NCBI GenBank assembly: GCA_001983455.1
Contig: LJDB01000078.1
Span: forward strand, 1 to 54,048
Direction of reading: 5' to 3'
DNA: 54,048 bases
Origin: Candidatus Epulonipiscium fishelsonii
Lineage (GTDB): Bacteria > Bacillota > Clostridia > Lachnospirales > Cellulosilyticaceae
Shown here: in pieces, positions 43,459-53,403 of the stretch
Position numbering within the stretch: position 1 is the first letter of the stretch
Layout: each line of letters opens with the position of its first letter
Notes under the pieces: generated by a model
Database searches by the model: none
What the model was told of the DNA's origin: nothing
Seen by the model: the letters and a program-made list of their open reading frames with translations, nothing else
Program-made: the position numbers and the translations under genes

Positions 43459-44028
43459 ATGAAACTAGTAATAGGATTAGGAAACCCTGGACTAAAATAT
43501 AAGAATACAAGACATAATATAGGCTTTAATATAGTCGAGTATATAGCAAATGAATGTGATATAAAAATTGAAAAAAATAAGTTTAAATCCTTATTAGGAG
43601 AATATAAACAGGGAAATGAACGTGTAACATTTATGAAACCTCAAACCTATATGAATTTGAGCGGAGAAGCAGTCGGAGAGTTTTTATCTTGGAATAAAAT
43701 GACATCAAAAGATATCGTTGTAATTTATGATGATATATCTCTAGATGTGGGCATATTAAGAATAAAGCAGTCTGGAAGTGCAGGAGGACATAATGGAATT
43801 AAAAGTATAATTCAACATTTAAAAACAGATGAATTCCCAAGAATAAAAATCGGAATAGGAGAGAAGCCAAAGAACTGGGACTTGGCAGACTATGTATTAA
43901 GTAATTTTTCAAAAGATGAAATGGATATACTAGAGAGTAACTTTGAAAATGTTAAAAATATAACAAATTTAATATTAGAAGGTAAAATTGATAGTGCTAT
44001 GAATAAGTATAACACAAAAAGACGGTGA
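43459..44028 (+). CDS. pth: Peptidyl-tRNA hydrolase
   Basis: 189 aa. MKLVIGLGNPGLKYKNTRHNIGF contains the substrate Asn and catalytic His20; FMKPQTYMNLSG, VIYDDISLDVG and GSAGGHNGIKSI are the remaining family motifs. It frees tRNA from stalled peptidyl-tRNA. RBS AAGGAAG. Its TGA stop lies 9 bases before the mfd start. Confidence 0.95.
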   Translation: MKLVIGLGNPGLKYKNTRHNIGFNIVEYIANECDIKIEKNKFKSLLGEYKQGNERVTFMKPQTYMNLSGEAVGEFLSWNKMTSKDIVVIYDDISLDVGILRIKQSGSAGGHNGIKSIIQHLKTDEFPRIKIGIGEKPKNWDLADYVLSNFSKDEMDILESNFENVKNITNLILEGKIDSAMNKYNTKRR

Positions 44029-44036
44029 GGGAGTAT

Positions 44037-47000
44037 ATGGAAAATAAACAAGAAGGATTGATAAGCCCATTAAAAAAAATAAATGGATGGAGTAAATTTG
44101 TAAATAATGTAATTATGAATAAAAAAGGAGAGATACACGGAAGTGTAAATGCATGTAAAACCCATTTAATTACAGGTTTAGCATATGAATTTGAACAAAC
44201 TCCAATTATTATAACATATGATGAAATAAGGGCAAAAGAGATTTACGAAGATATGAAATTTTTATTTGGAGAAGAAGTTTATTTGTATCCAATTAGAGAT
44301 ATACTTTTTTACGATGCCGATGTACACAGTATGGATATCACTGCAGAACGAATGAGGATTTTAAATATATTGATTTCTAAACAAAATGCAGTTGTCATAA
44401 TTCCTATAGAGAGTTTTTTAAATCCTTTATCTTCAAAAGAGATTTGGAAAGAAAATCAAATAACAATAGATGAGACTTCAAATATAGATTTAGAATACTT
44501 ATCTAGTCATTTAATAAAAATAGGATATGAACGAGTTTCAAAAGTAGAAGCAATTGGTCAATTTGCAATTAGAGGAAGTATTGTTGATATATTTTCTCCA
44601 AGTTATATTATGCCATATAGAATTGAACTATGGGATACTGAAATTGACAGCATTAGAAGATTTAATCCTTTAACACAACGTACTATAGATAAAGTAAAAA
44701 ATTTAACAATATATCCAAATCAAGAAATAATAATCCCTATAGAAAAAATTCAAGCAAATGTACAATCGATAACTGATGATATGAATAATTTAATTTCAAA
44801 ATTAACTAATGACAACAATACTATGGCTTTGCAAAATATTAAAGATAGGGCACAGGAACATATAAGTGAAATAAATGAAGGAAACCGATTTCAGGGATTA
44901 GAAACATATTTGCCTTACACGGATGTAAAATTAGTCAATATTTTAAATTATATTTCAAAAGATAAAGTTATTTATATCGATGAATCTTTAAAATGCAAAG
45001 AAAAAATAAATAGAGTTTGGTATGAATATAAAGATAGTATGATAGAGCGTTTAGCATATGGCCATATTTTACCTAAACAAATAGAATTTATATTTGACCC
45101 AATAAAAATATGGGATACTTTAGCTGAACGAAATTATATATGTCTATTAAATATGGGAAGTAATATCGAGGAATTGAGTGTTAGCAATACATTAGAAATA
45201 AGAGCTTTTGAAAATACAACTTCATATAAAACTATAGATGCTTTAGAAAAAGAGTTAATTCAGTGGCAACAGTCTGGAAATGCTACTATAATTTTAACTG
45301 GATTAAAGGCAAAAGCAGAACGTATAATAGACGAACTAGAGGAACGAGGTTTTATTGCTAATTATAATGAAATTTTAACAGATATATTACCAAATCAAAT
45401 TATTTTTACAAAAGGATCATTGCATAAAGGATTTACTTATGAAGATATTAAATTAAATATAGTGGCAGACAATGATTTATTTGGAAAAGAAAAGGCTAAA
45501 AAGAAAAGTAAAAAATATAAAGGCTCAAAGATTGAAAGCTTCCTAGAGCTTTTGCCAGGAGATTATGTAGTGCATGAAATTCATGGTATTGGTGTATTTG
45601 AAGGAATTGAACAGATTATTGTAGAAGGAATACATCGTGATAATTTAAAGATACGGTATGAAGGAGATTCCACATTATATATAAACATAAATCAAATGGA
45701 TATGGTTCAAAAATATATTGGTTCAGAAGGAAATGCACCGAAATTAAGTAAACTTGGCACAGCAGATTGGAAAAAGTCTAAGGCAAAAGTTAAAAAAGCC
45801 GTAGAAGATATTGCTAAAGATTTAATAGACTTATATAGTAAACGTGAATCTAATAGAGGGTTTTCTTATGAATTAGATGACATATGGCAAAAAGAATTTG
45901 AGGATTTATTTCCATATGTTGAAACGGAAGATCAACTGGATGCAATTGTTGATGTAAAAAAAGATATGGAAAGTGATAAAATAATGGATAGGCTCATTTG
46001 TGGAGATGTTGGGTATGGAAAAACAGAAGTGGCAATACGTGCTACATTTAAAGCTGTTATGAATAAAAAACAAGTAGCGTATTTAGTGCCAACAACTATT
46101 TTAGCACAACAACATTTCCAGAGATTTAGTGAACGAATGGAACCTCATGGAATAAAAGTTGAAATGTTATCCAGATTTAGAACACCAAAACAAATAAAAT
46201 TGACTTTAAAAGGTTTGAAAGATGGTACAGTTGATATCGTTATTGGAACTCATCGATTGCTATCAAAGGATGTAGAATTTAAAGATTTAGGACTAATTAT
46301 AATTGATGAGGAGCAAAGATTTGGAGTTACACACAAAGAAAAATTGAAGCATTTAAGGACTGAAGTTGATGCAATTACATTAACAGCAACTCCCATTCCC
46401 AGAACCCTTCATATGAGTTTAATAGGCATTAGAGATATGAGCCTGCTGGAACAAGCTCCACTGGAAAGAAGACCTGTTCAGACATATGTTATGGAATATA
46501 GTGAAGATTTTATAAAAGATGCAATTACTAGAGAAATAAATAGAGATGGTCAAGTGTTCTTTTTATATAATAAAGTTAAAGATATTGATGAAATGGCAGG
46601 CAAAATTCAAAAATTAGTTCCCCAAGCAAAAGTAACTTTTGCTCATGGACAAATGAGTGAACGTGAACTTGAACATATAATGTTGGATTTTATAAACAAA
46701 GAAATTACTGTTTTAGTGTGCACTACAATTATCGAAACTGGTCTAGATATTCAAAACGCAAATACTATCATTATAAATGATGCTGATAGAATGGGTTTAA
46801 GCCAATTGTACCAATTGCGTGGAAGAGTAGGACGTTCTAACAAAGTGGCGTACGCATATCTTATGTACGCAAAAAATAAAGTTTTAAAAGAAGTTGCCGA
46901 AAAACGTCTGCAAGCTATTAAGCAGTTTACTCAATTGGGTTCGGGTTTTAAAATTGCTATGAGGGACTTAGAAATAAGGGGAGCAGGAAATCTTCTTGGA

Positions 47001-47555
47001 GCTCAGCAACATGGCCATATGGAAGCAATTGGATATGAATTATATTCTAAGATGTTAAAACAAGCAATTGACACTGAGCAAGGAATAAAAGTTCCTGAAC
47101 CTTTAGAAACTATAATTGAAATTAAAATAAATGCTTTTATTCCACGCACATATATAGTGGATGAAATACAGAAACTAGATATATACAAAAAAATATCTTC
47201 AATTCAAAATGAAAAAGATGTTATTGAAGTTGAAGAAGAGATGGAAGATAGATATGGTGAAATACCGAATAGCACTAGAAATTTAGTGGATATTGCACTA
47301 CTTAAAGCTATGGCAAACGATTTAGGGATAAGTAAATTATCACAACAAGATAATCAAATTTTACTATTTTTTAACAATAAAATAACTTTACTACCACAAA
47401 CAATACAAACTTTATTTGAAAAATACAAAAGGAGCATTAAACTAACAAATGGCAATATATGTATAGATATTAAAGAAATAAATAAAAAAGAAATTTTGTC
47501 TTATATAAAAAATATAATTATTGAGATGAAACATTTGAATAATTATATTAATTAG
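44037..47555 (+). CDS. mfd: Transcription-repair coupling factor Mfd
   Basis: 1172 aa from the ATG at 44037 with GAGGGAG just upstream. N-terminal UvrB-like domains 1-380; RNA-polymerase-interacting domain at about 500-560 (LLPGDYVVHEIHGIGVFEGIE). RecG-like helicase follows: Walker A CGDVGYGKTE, VPTTILAQQH, DEEQRFGVTHKE, TATPIPRTLHMS, and the QLYQLRGRVGRS region. C-terminal regulatory TRCF domain. It removes stalled RNA polymerase and recruits UvrA. The order pth-mfd-prsA-spoVT is conserved in Firmicutes. Confidence 0.96.
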   Translation: MENKQEGLISPLKKINGWSKFVNNVIMNKKGEIHGSVNACKTHLITGLAYEFEQTPIIITYDEIRAKEIYEDMKFLFGEEVYLYPIRDILFYDADVHSMDITAERMRILNILISKQNAVVIIPIESFLNPLSSKEIWKENQITIDETSNIDLEYLSSHLIKIGYERVSKVEAIGQFAIRGSIVDIFSPSYIMPYRIELWDTEIDSIRRFNPLTQRTIDKVKNLTIYPNQEIIIPIEKIQANVQSITDDMNNLISKLTNDNNTMALQNIKDRAQEHISEINEGNRFQGLETYLPYTDVKLVNILNYISKDKVIYIDESLKCKEKINRVWYEYKDSMIERLAYGHILPKQIEFIFDPIKIWDTLAERNYICLLNMGSNIEELSVSNTLEIRAFENTTSYKTIDALEKELIQWQQSGNATIILTGLKAKAERIIDELEERGFIANYNEILTDILPNQIIFTKGSLHKGFTYEDIKLNIVADNDLFGKEKAKKKSKKYKGSKIESFLELLPGDYVVHEIHGIGVFEGIEQIIVEGIHRDNLKIRYEGDSTLYININQMDMVQKYIGSEGNAPKLSKLGTADWKKSKAKVKKAVEDIAKDLIDLYSKRESNRGFSYELDDIWQKEFEDLFPYVETEDQLDAIVDVKKDMESDKIMDRLICGDVGYGKTEVAIRATFKAVMNKKQVAYLVPTTILAQQHFQRFSERMEPHGIKVEMLSRFRTPKQIKLTLKGLKDGTVDIVIGTHRLLSKDVEFKDLGLIIIDEEQRFGVTHKEKLKHLRTEVDAITLTATPIPRTLHMSLIGIRDMSLLEQAPLERRPVQTYVMEYSEDFIKDAITREINRDGQVFFLYNKVKDIDEMAGKIQKLVPQAKVTFAHGQMSERELEHIMLDFINKEITVLVCTTIIETGLDIQNANTIIINDADRMGLSQLYQLRGRVGRSNKVAYAYLMYAKNKVLKEVAEKRLQAIKQFTQLGSGFKIAMRDLEIRGAGNLLGAQQHGHMEAIGYELYSKMLKQAIDTEQGIKVPEPLETIIEIKINAFIPRTYIVDEIQKLDIYKKISSIQNEKDVIEVEEEMEDRYGEIPNSTRNLVDIALLKAMANDLGISKLSQQDNQILLFFNNKITLLPQTIQTLFEKYKRSIKLTNGNICIDIKEINKKEILSYIKNIIIEMKHLNNYIN

Positions 47556-47617
47556 GTTATAATAAATACCAATTAGGCAAAACAGCTAAAATAAAACAAA
47601 CTTTAAGGAGAGACATC

Positions 47618-48655
47618 ATGAAAAAACGTATTATGGTATGTTTACTAGGCCTTATGATGGTATTTGGCTTGGTAGGATGTGGTGACGAAGAAGTGGCACC
47701 ACAAGAATCACAAGAAATTGTTGCAATAATAAATGGAACAGAAATTTCAGCTCCGTTATTTAGGACATATTTATGGAGTGCTCAACAATTTTTTGAAATG
47801 CTTTCAGGGCCTACTGTTTGGGAAATTGATATTGAAGGTCAATCAGCAAAAGATTTAGCAAAAGAACGAGCTTTAGAATCAGCGATTTTAGGAGTTGTTG
47901 CAGAACAAAAAGCAAAAGAATTTAACATTGTTGTTTCTGATCAAGAAAAAGAAACAATTAAAGCTCAAGCACTAGATTTTGAAGCTAAAAGTCCAGGAGT
48001 TTTACAAGAGCATGAATTCACAGTAGCTGATATTGAGGAGCTATTGCTTTTAGCAGATTTGTCAACAAAAGTTCAGGCCAAAATGGGTGAAAATTATATG
48101 CCTAGTGAAGCAGATATTCAAAAATTTATTGATGAAAACAAAAAGTTTTATGAAACTGTAACTTCTAGACACATTTTGATCAAAACTACAGATGATAATA
48201 ATCAACCTTTACCAGAAAATATAATTGCAGAGAAAAAAGCACTAGCAGAAGAACTATTGCAACGTGTAAAAGATGGTGAAGAGATAGGAGTCTTGGCAGC
48301 AGAATATTCTGAAGACCCTGGTTCAGTTATGAATAATGGAGAGTATACTTTTGGAAGGGGACAAATGGTTCCTGAATTTGAGCAGGCTTCTTTTGAGGGA
48401 ACTCCTGGAGAAGTATGGCCCGAACTTGTTGAAACAGACTTTGGGTATCATATAATTGAAACTATTAAATATACTCCAGCAGATGAACAACAAATGAGAG
48501 ATTTGTTTATTGCAGATGCAAAAGCAGCTTTTTCAAATAGTGAAATAGCAACTTTGATCGAGAATGCACAAGTTGAAAAAACTCCACTGTATAATGAAAT
48601 CCAAATTATATATACTCCAGCAGAAGTAGTTGAGGAGGAAATCATAGTTCAATAG
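47618..48655 (+). CDS. prsA: PrsA-like parvulin peptidyl-prolyl isomerase lipoprotein
   Basis: 345 aa, ATG after AAGGAG. Lipoprotein signal with LVGC lipobox (Cys21). SurA/PrsA N-terminal helical part at about 35-170, parvulin domain at about 180-280 (SRHILIKTT, AAEYSEDPGS, GEYTFGRGQMVPEFEQA, TDFGYHIIE), then a C-terminal tail rich in Glu/Val. It sits on the outer face of the membrane and helps secreted proteins fold. It lies between mfd and spoVT as in Bacillus-type gene order. Confidence 0.9.
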   Translation: MKKRIMVCLLGLMMVFGLVGCGDEEVAPQESQEIVAIINGTEISAPLFRTYLWSAQQFFEMLSGPTVWEIDIEGQSAKDLAKERALESAILGVVAEQKAKEFNIVVSDQEKETIKAQALDFEAKSPGVLQEHEFTVADIEELLLLADLSTKVQAKMGENYMPSEADIQKFIDENKKFYETVTSRHILIKTTDDNNQPLPENIIAEKKALAEELLQRVKDGEEIGVLAAEYSEDPGSVMNNGEYTFGRGQMVPEFEQASFEGTPGEVWPELVETDFGYHIIETIKYTPADEQQMRDLFIADAKAAFSNSEIATLIENAQVEKTPLYNEIQIIYTPAEVVEEEIIVQ

Positions 48656-48814
48656 ATTTGTAAAAGACATCAAAATATGTGTATAAAAATAGAATAATTG
48701 AGAAACAATTCCTTAATATGAATATTATAGAAAAGAAAGTAGCATAATATTAATAAGATGTAGCAAAAGTAAAATTATGTATCTTAGACATCGGACATTA
48801 AGGAGGTTGTTTAA

Positions 48815-49366
48815 TTGAAAGCAACAGGCATCGTTAGAAGAATAGATGACTTAGGTCGTGTAGTTATTCCAAAAGAAATTAGAAGGACCTTACGTATTAG
48901 AGAAGGCGACCCATTAGAAATTTTCACTGATAATAATGGGCAAGTTATTTTAAAGAAGTATTCACCTGTGGGAGAACTTAGTACTTTTGCAAAAGAATAT
49001 GCAGAGTCATTAGCACAAGCAACTGGACATATTACTTGTATTTCTGATAAAGACCAAATAATTGCCATTTCTGGTGGGTCAAAAAAAGAATTTTTAGATA
49101 AAAATATTAGTAGCAACTTAGAAAAAGTTATTCAATCAAGAGCTATTCTTAACGCATCTAAAGAGGACAATAAATTTGTTCCTATTCTATCCGAAGGCAA
49201 TACTGATAGTTATTTTGCAGAAATTATTTCACCGATTATTTGTGAAGGAGATGCTATTGGCTCTGTTATATTTTTGGCAACTAATAAACATACTTCAATG
49301 GGTGAAGTTGAGGAGAAATTAGCACAATCAGCATCAGGATTTTTAGGTAAACAAATGGAACAATAA
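48815..49366 (+). CDS. spoVT: Stage V sporulation regulator SpoVT
   Basis: 183 aa. TTG start at 48815, chosen because AAGGAGG lies at 48800-48806 and homologues start KATGIVRRIDDLGRVVIPKE. AbrB-type swapped-hairpin DNA-binding domain 1-50, GAF-like C-terminal domain 55-180. It regulates late forespore genes. Its presence supports sporulation. Two strong terminators follow in series. Confidence 0.94.
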   Translation: MKATGIVRRIDDLGRVVIPKEIRRTLRIREGDPLEIFTDNNGQVILKKYSPVGELSTFAKEYAESLAQATGHITCISDKDQIIAISGGSKKEFLDKNISSNLEKVIQSRAILNASKEDNKFVPILSEGNTDSYFAEIISPIICEGDAIGSVIFLATNKHTSMGEVEEKLAQSASGFLGKQMEQ

Positions 49367-49370
49367 ATTG

Positions 49371-49398
49371 AATGCCAGTTTGTTTCTGGCATTTTTTT
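49371..49398 (+). terminator. Terminator of spoVT
   Basis: AATGCCAG pairs with CTGGCATT, then TTTTTTC. Confidence 0.9.
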
Positions 49399-49402
49399 CA
49401 TG

Positions 49403-49441
49403 ATAATAAGAAGAGGCCAAGGGTCTTTTCTTATTATTTTT
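49403..49441. terminator. Second terminator, stacked
   Basis: A 16-base arm at 49403-49418 pairs with 49422-49437, followed by TTTT. It starts five bases after the first terminator; read on the minus strand it could also stop antisense transcription. Confidence 0.8.
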
Positions 49442-49562
49442 GTAACAAATAATAAAATAAGCTAAAAGTTTTTTTCTTCAATTAATCTAAGTTTAATTTT
49501 GAAAATTAGCATAATATGTTAATTGTGCAAATATAAATTTAATTAAAATATGGTATTTTCCC

Positions 49563-49591
49563 TTGACAAAATGGAAGATAACGTTTATAAA
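49563..49591 (+). promoter_or_regulatory. Strong SigA promoter of HU gene
   Basis: TTGACA at 49563-49568, a 17-base spacer, and TATAAA at 49586-49591; a consensus -35 fits the high expression expected of HU. Confidence 0.75.
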
Positions 49592-49659
49592 TATCTTAGA
49601 TATATTGAAATTCAAAAGGTTTAGTTTGATTTCATAGGTACATTGAGAGGAGAACTTTT

Positions 49660-49935
49660 ATGAACAAAGCAGATTTAGTAACAGCTATGGCAGAAAAAGC
49701 TGAACTAAGCAAAAAAGATACGGAAAAAGTGTTAAAAGCTTTTGAGGAAGTAGTAATGGAAGAATTAAGAAATGGTGGTAAAATTCAACTGGTAGGGTTT
49801 GGAACATTTGAAGTAACAGATAGAAAACCAAGAGTTGGAAGAAATCCAAAAACAAATGAACCAATTGATATTCCAGGTGGTAAAGCACCTAAATTTAAAG
49901 CTGGTAAAGCTTTAAAAGATATCGTAAACGTATAG
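49660..49935 (+). CDS. hup: HU-family DNA-binding protein
   Basis: 91 aa, ATG after GAGAGGAG. MNKADLVTAMAEKAELSKKDTEK, the GFGTFEVTDRKPRVGRNPKT arm, and PKFKAGKALKD are textbook HU. It binds and bends DNA as a dimer, chromosome-wide. It opens the HU-rqcP-yabP-yabQ-divIC run and has its own strong promoter. Confidence 0.96.
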   Translation: MNKADLVTAMAEKAELSKKDTEKVLKAFEEVVMEELRNGGKIQLVGFGTFEVTDRKPRVGRNPKTNEPIDIPGGKAPKFKAGKALKDIVNV

Positions 49936-50040
49936 ATTTATTTATTAATGGATTAGACGGAAATATAATATTTACTTTCTCTTTGAGGAAGTAAATATGT
50001 ATGGATCGTCACTTATATATTTACTAAGGAGTTAAAAGTT

Positions 50041-50283
50041 ATGAGAATAGACAAATATTTAAAAGTTTCTCGTATTATAAAAAGACGTACGATTGCTCAA
50101 GAAGCATGTGACAAAGGTAGAGTAAGCATAAACGATAAAATTGTTAAAGCTGGTGCACAAGTAAAAGTTGGAGATAAAATAGAAATAAATTTTAGTGGAA
50201 CACCTATGAAATATGAAGTGCTGGACGTAAAAGAACATGTAAAAAAAGAAGATACGGAAGCATTATATCGTATATTGGAATAA
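50041..50283 (+). CDS. rqcP: S4-domain protein RqcP (YabO)
   Basis: 80 aa, ATG after AAGGAG. S4 RNA-binding fold: MRIDKYLKVSRIIKRRTIAQEACDKG and VKVGDKIEI. Length and place next to yabP match RqcP/YabO, which works with RqcH in adding alanine tails to stalled nascent chains on 50S subunits. Confidence 0.9.
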   Translation: MRIDKYLKVSRIIKRRTIAQEACDKGRVSINDKIVKAGAQVKVGDKIEINFSGTPMKYEVLDVKEHVKKEDTEALYRILE

Positions 50284-50341
50284 AATAGTCAAGCACTCAA
50301 TATAATAAATTATAAGATTATATTTAGGAGGAGTGTTAATT

Positions 50342-50611
50342 ATGGATACAAAAAAACATACATTAAGTATGATAGAAAGAAAACGTTTAGTTATTACAGG
50401 AGTAAAGGAAGTGTTCTCTTTTGATGAACAAGAAATTGAGCTAGAGATTTTTGAAGAAGGATATATGTTTTTACAAGGTATCGATTTACATATTGTAAAA
50501 ATGAATGTAGATACTGGAGAATTAGTTGTAGAAGGACTTATATCTCAAATAGCTTATGAAGAAGTAACTACTAAGAAAAAAAGCAGTGTATTTGGCTTTT
50601 TTAATAAGTAG
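50342..50611 (+). CDS. yabP: Sporulation protein YabP
   Basis: 89 aa. The ATG at 50342 is chosen over a GTG nine bases upstream because AGGAGG (50326-50331) would overlap that codon. HTLSMIERKRLVITGVKEVFSFDE matches YabP/YqfC family. In Bacillus YabP is SigE-dependent and needed for sporulation. yabQ follows 8 bases on. Confidence 0.92.
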   Translation: MDTKKHTLSMIERKRLVITGVKEVFSFDEQEIELEIFEEGYMFLQGIDLHIVKMNVDTGELVVEGLISQIAYEEVTTKKKSSVFGFFNK

Positions 50612-50619
50612 GTGATCAT

Positions 50620-51156
50620 ATGGAAAATCAATTAGTGAGTTCACAAGCATTACTATTTTTTGAGTGTATTAAAATTGGAATATTAATGGGTGTAATTTAT
50701 GACTTATTAAGAGTCACTCGAAAAATAGTAAAACATCTTGATTTATTAGTACATATAGAAGACTTACTGTATTGGGTAGGCTGTAGCATTTTGGGATTTT
50801 CTATATTATATATGCATAATTATGCTGAAATTAGAATATTTGCCTTTTTGGGAATGATTTTAGGTGCAACGTTATATTTCTTATCTTTTAGTCTTATATT
50901 TATGAAAATCGTTACACAAATTATTGAATGGATAAGATACGTTTTATCCATTGTCTTTAATATATTAAAGATACCTGTAAATTGGACAATCCAAGCTTTA
51001 GCAATACCAATCGGAGTGGCAAGTGATGTGAGTGAAAAGGCACAAGACAAAACAAATCAAGAAGTAAGAAAACTTAAAAGAAATGTAACTTTGAGTGGTG
51101 CCGATTTTAAAACAAATATATACGCAACAAAAAATAGAAAAGATATAAATGATTAA
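50620..51156 (+). CDS. yabQ: Sporulation membrane protein YabQ
   Basis: 178 aa. Hydrophobic first 120 residues with about four membrane segments: QALLFFECIKIGILMGVIYDLLR is the usual YabQ start. The C-terminal 50 residues are charged. In Bacillus YabQ is needed for spore cortex assembly and sits in the outer forespore membrane. RBS AGGTGAT overlaps the yabP stop, so coupling is likely. Confidence 0.9.
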   Translation: MENQLVSSQALLFFECIKIGILMGVIYDLLRVTRKIVKHLDLLVHIEDLLYWVGCSILGFSILYMHNYAEIRIFAFLGMILGATLYFLSFSLIFMKIVTQIIEWIRYVLSIVFNILKIPVNWTIQALAIPIGVASDVSEKAQDKTNQEVRKLKRNVTLSGADFKTNIYATKNRKDIND

Positions 51157-51169
51157 ATGAGGAATACAA

Positions 51170-51445
51170 ATGAAAAATAATTTGACTATGTTAAAACTAA
51201 TAGTATTAATATCGATATTAATGTTATTTGGATTGGCTATTCAGAGCATTGAACTATATAAAGTAATGGATCAATTAAATGTTCAAATAAACAACAAAAA
51301 TGAGCAGATTAAAGAAAAAGAATATCTTTTAAAAAGTCTAGAAGAAAAACAATCTTCAATGGAAAGTTTAGAATATATTGAACAAATTGCTAGAGATAAA
51401 TTGGGCATGGTAAAAATTGACGATATAATATTTAAATTGGAATAG
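51170..51445 (+). CDS. divIC: DivIC/FtsL-family septum protein
   Basis: 91 aa, short cytoplasmic start, one membrane segment at about 9-28, then a coiled coil (NVQINNKNEQIKEKEYLLKS), and the ending IEQIARDKLGMVKIDDIIF, which is the DivIC/FtsL signature. It is part of the FtsL-DivIB-DivIC division complex outside the membrane. The position after yabQ fits DivIC. Confidence 0.88.
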   Translation: MKNNLTMLKLIVLISILMLFGLAIQSIELYKVMDQLNVQINNKNEQIKEKEYLLKSLEEKQSSMESLEYIEQIARDKLGMVKIDDIIFKLE

Positions 51446-51458
51446 TAATCATATTTGG

Positions 51459-51497
51459 AAAAAGATATCATAATATATTGTGATGTCTTTTTTTTAT
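51459..51497 (+). terminator. Terminator after divIC
   Basis: AAAGATATCA pairs with TGATGTCTTT (one G-U), followed by a run of T. Confidence 0.85.
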
Positions 51498-51547
51498 TAT
51501 TATTAAACATAGGGAAATAGCAGTATGAATTTCGGGGGAGATGTATT

Positions 51548-52960
51548 ATGCAAAGAACAAGGACAGACTTAGATACGGGAAGTGTAGGGAAATTACTTTT
51601 TCAATTATCAGTACCAGCTATTATTGCACAACTAGTGAACATTTTGTACAATATAGTTGATAGAGTTTTTCTGGGACGAATTGAAAATGGGGAAATGGCG
51701 ATGGCTGGAGTTGGAGTTGCTTTTCCTATAATAATCTTAATTTCAGCTTTTAGTTCATTGGTAGGGGCAGGTGGTGCTCCACTAGCTGCAATTCAAATGG
51801 GCAAGCAAGATAATGATAAAGCCGAAAAAATCATGACTAATAGTTTTATTTCACTTATAATTATAGCAATAATTTTAACGATTGTTTTTATGGTATTTAA
51901 AGAGCCTATATTATGGTTATTTGGTGCAAGTGAAGTAACTATTAAATATTCACTGGAGTATTTGGGAATTTATTTATTAGGAACTGTAGCCGTACAAATT
52001 TCTTTAGGAATGAATCCATTTATAAACACACAAGGATTTGCTAGAATAGGAATGTCAACAGTTATTATTGGAGCAATTACAAATATAATTCTTGATCCGA
52101 TATTTATATTTGGGTTTAATATGGGAGTTAAAGGTGCAGCTCTTGCAACAATTATAGCACAATCTGTATCTGCTATATGGGTATTGAAATTTTTGTTTGG
52201 ATCAAAAAGTAGATTAAAATTAAGAAAAGAATATTTAAAACCTGATTTTGAAATTATTTCAAAGACTATTTCACTAGGTATTTCTCCTTTTATAATGCAG
52301 TCAACAGAATCATTATTGTTGATTTCTTTAAATAGTAGTTTATCAAAATATGGAGGAGATATAGCAGTTAGTACAATGACAATCATGAGTAGTATAATTC
52401 AAATGATTACCTTGCCTGCTGCTGGAATAGGCCAAGGAGGCCAACCTATCATTAGTTATAATTATGGAGCTAACAATTTTGATAGAGTGAAAAAAACTTT
52501 TAAGCTTATGTTAATAGGTGCTTTGGGTTATACTTGCTTTATGGGGTGTCTCACAACATTTTTCCCATCATTTTTTATAGCAATTTTTACTTCTGAACCT
52601 GCAGTGGTAGAGATGGCACAATGGAGTATTCCTTTATATCTTGGAGGAATGTTTGTATATGGAGGGCAACTAGCATGTCAACAATCGTTTTTAGCACTGG
52701 GGCAAGCCAAAATCTCAATGTTTCTTGCTTTGCTTAGAAAAATAATATTATTAATACCTCTTATTTACATATTACCCATGTTTTTTGATGATAATTCTGA
52801 AAAGTTAAAAGCAGTCTTATGGGCTGAACCAATTGCAGATATATTAGCCAGCTTAACAACAATGACATGCTTTAGTATATTTTATAGAAAAGTTCTTCGT
52901 AAGGATAAGATAGCAGCCCCTATAGAAGAGCCTGTGGAAGATCATAAACTAGCAGTATAA
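51548..52960 (+). CDS. MATE-family efflux transporter
   Basis: 470 aa, ATG after GGGGGAGATG. Twelve membrane segments in two halves. Marks: LDTGSVGKLLFQLSVPAII at the start, YNIVDRVFLGR, GAGGAPLAAIQMGKQD, NPFINTQGFAR, and QGGQPIISYNYGANNFDRV in the second half. Na+- or H+-driven export of drugs or metabolites, MepA/NorM-like; substrate not predictable. It stands alone, with a terminator on each side. Confidence 0.9.
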   Translation: MQRTRTDLDTGSVGKLLFQLSVPAIIAQLVNILYNIVDRVFLGRIENGEMAMAGVGVAFPIIILISAFSSLVGAGGAPLAAIQMGKQDNDKAEKIMTNSFISLIIIAIILTIVFMVFKEPILWLFGASEVTIKYSLEYLGIYLLGTVAVQISLGMNPFINTQGFARIGMSTVIIGAITNIILDPIFIFGFNMGVKGAALATIIAQSVSAIWVLKFLFGSKSRLKLRKEYLKPDFEIISKTISLGISPFIMQSTESLLLISLNSSLSKYGGDIAVSTMTIMSSIIQMITLPAAGIGQGGQPIISYNYGANNFDRVKKTFKLMLIGALGYTCFMGCLTTFFPSFFIAIFTSEPAVVEMAQWSIPLYLGGMFVYGGQLACQQSFLALGQAKISMFLALLRKIILLIPLIYILPMFFDDNSEKLKAVLWAEPIADILASLTTMTCFSIFYRKVLRKDKIAAPIEEPVEDHKLAV

Positions 52961-52990
52961 GAATACATTTATAAATTTAAAGTTATTCCT

Positions 52991-53024
52991 AGAGTTGTGG
53001 TGATAAGCCTCAGCTCTCTTTTTA
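52991..53024 (+). terminator. Terminator of MATE gene
   Basis: AGAGTTGTGG pairs imperfectly with CCTCAGCTCT around TGATAAG, then CTTTTTAT. Confidence 0.75.
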
Positions 53025-53403
53025 TATACTTTATAATAGAAGAAGTATATCCTATTATAAAGAAAGCAACTTCACTAATTTAATGTACCAAATTAAAATG
53101 ATATAGTTTACGTCTTGTGCTAGTTCATGGCATTTTTTATATTACTATTAAAGGCGATTTTATTATTTTTATTATAAATAATATTCATAGTCGAGGATTC
53201 CCGTGAGATTTTTAGGTTTATTAATAAAATATTTGACTAGTGCGACTAGTAAATTTGCAAAATAACTATATATCCCTCACTAGTGTATCCATCGAAATTC
53301 CAGATATGTACAAACGTATGGCTTGTTTTGTAAATATTCATTAGTGTAATGAATATTTATGCAATGAATAATAAGTGATGAGGAGAAATGGCTACAAATC
53401 TGT
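53025..53403. other. Gene-free AT-rich region
   Basis: No coding frame of note. It contains ACTAGTG/ACTAGT/CACTAGTG boxes at 53236-53285 and a hairpin with 11-base perfect arms at 53332-53342 and 53348-53358. Function unknown. Confidence 0.4.
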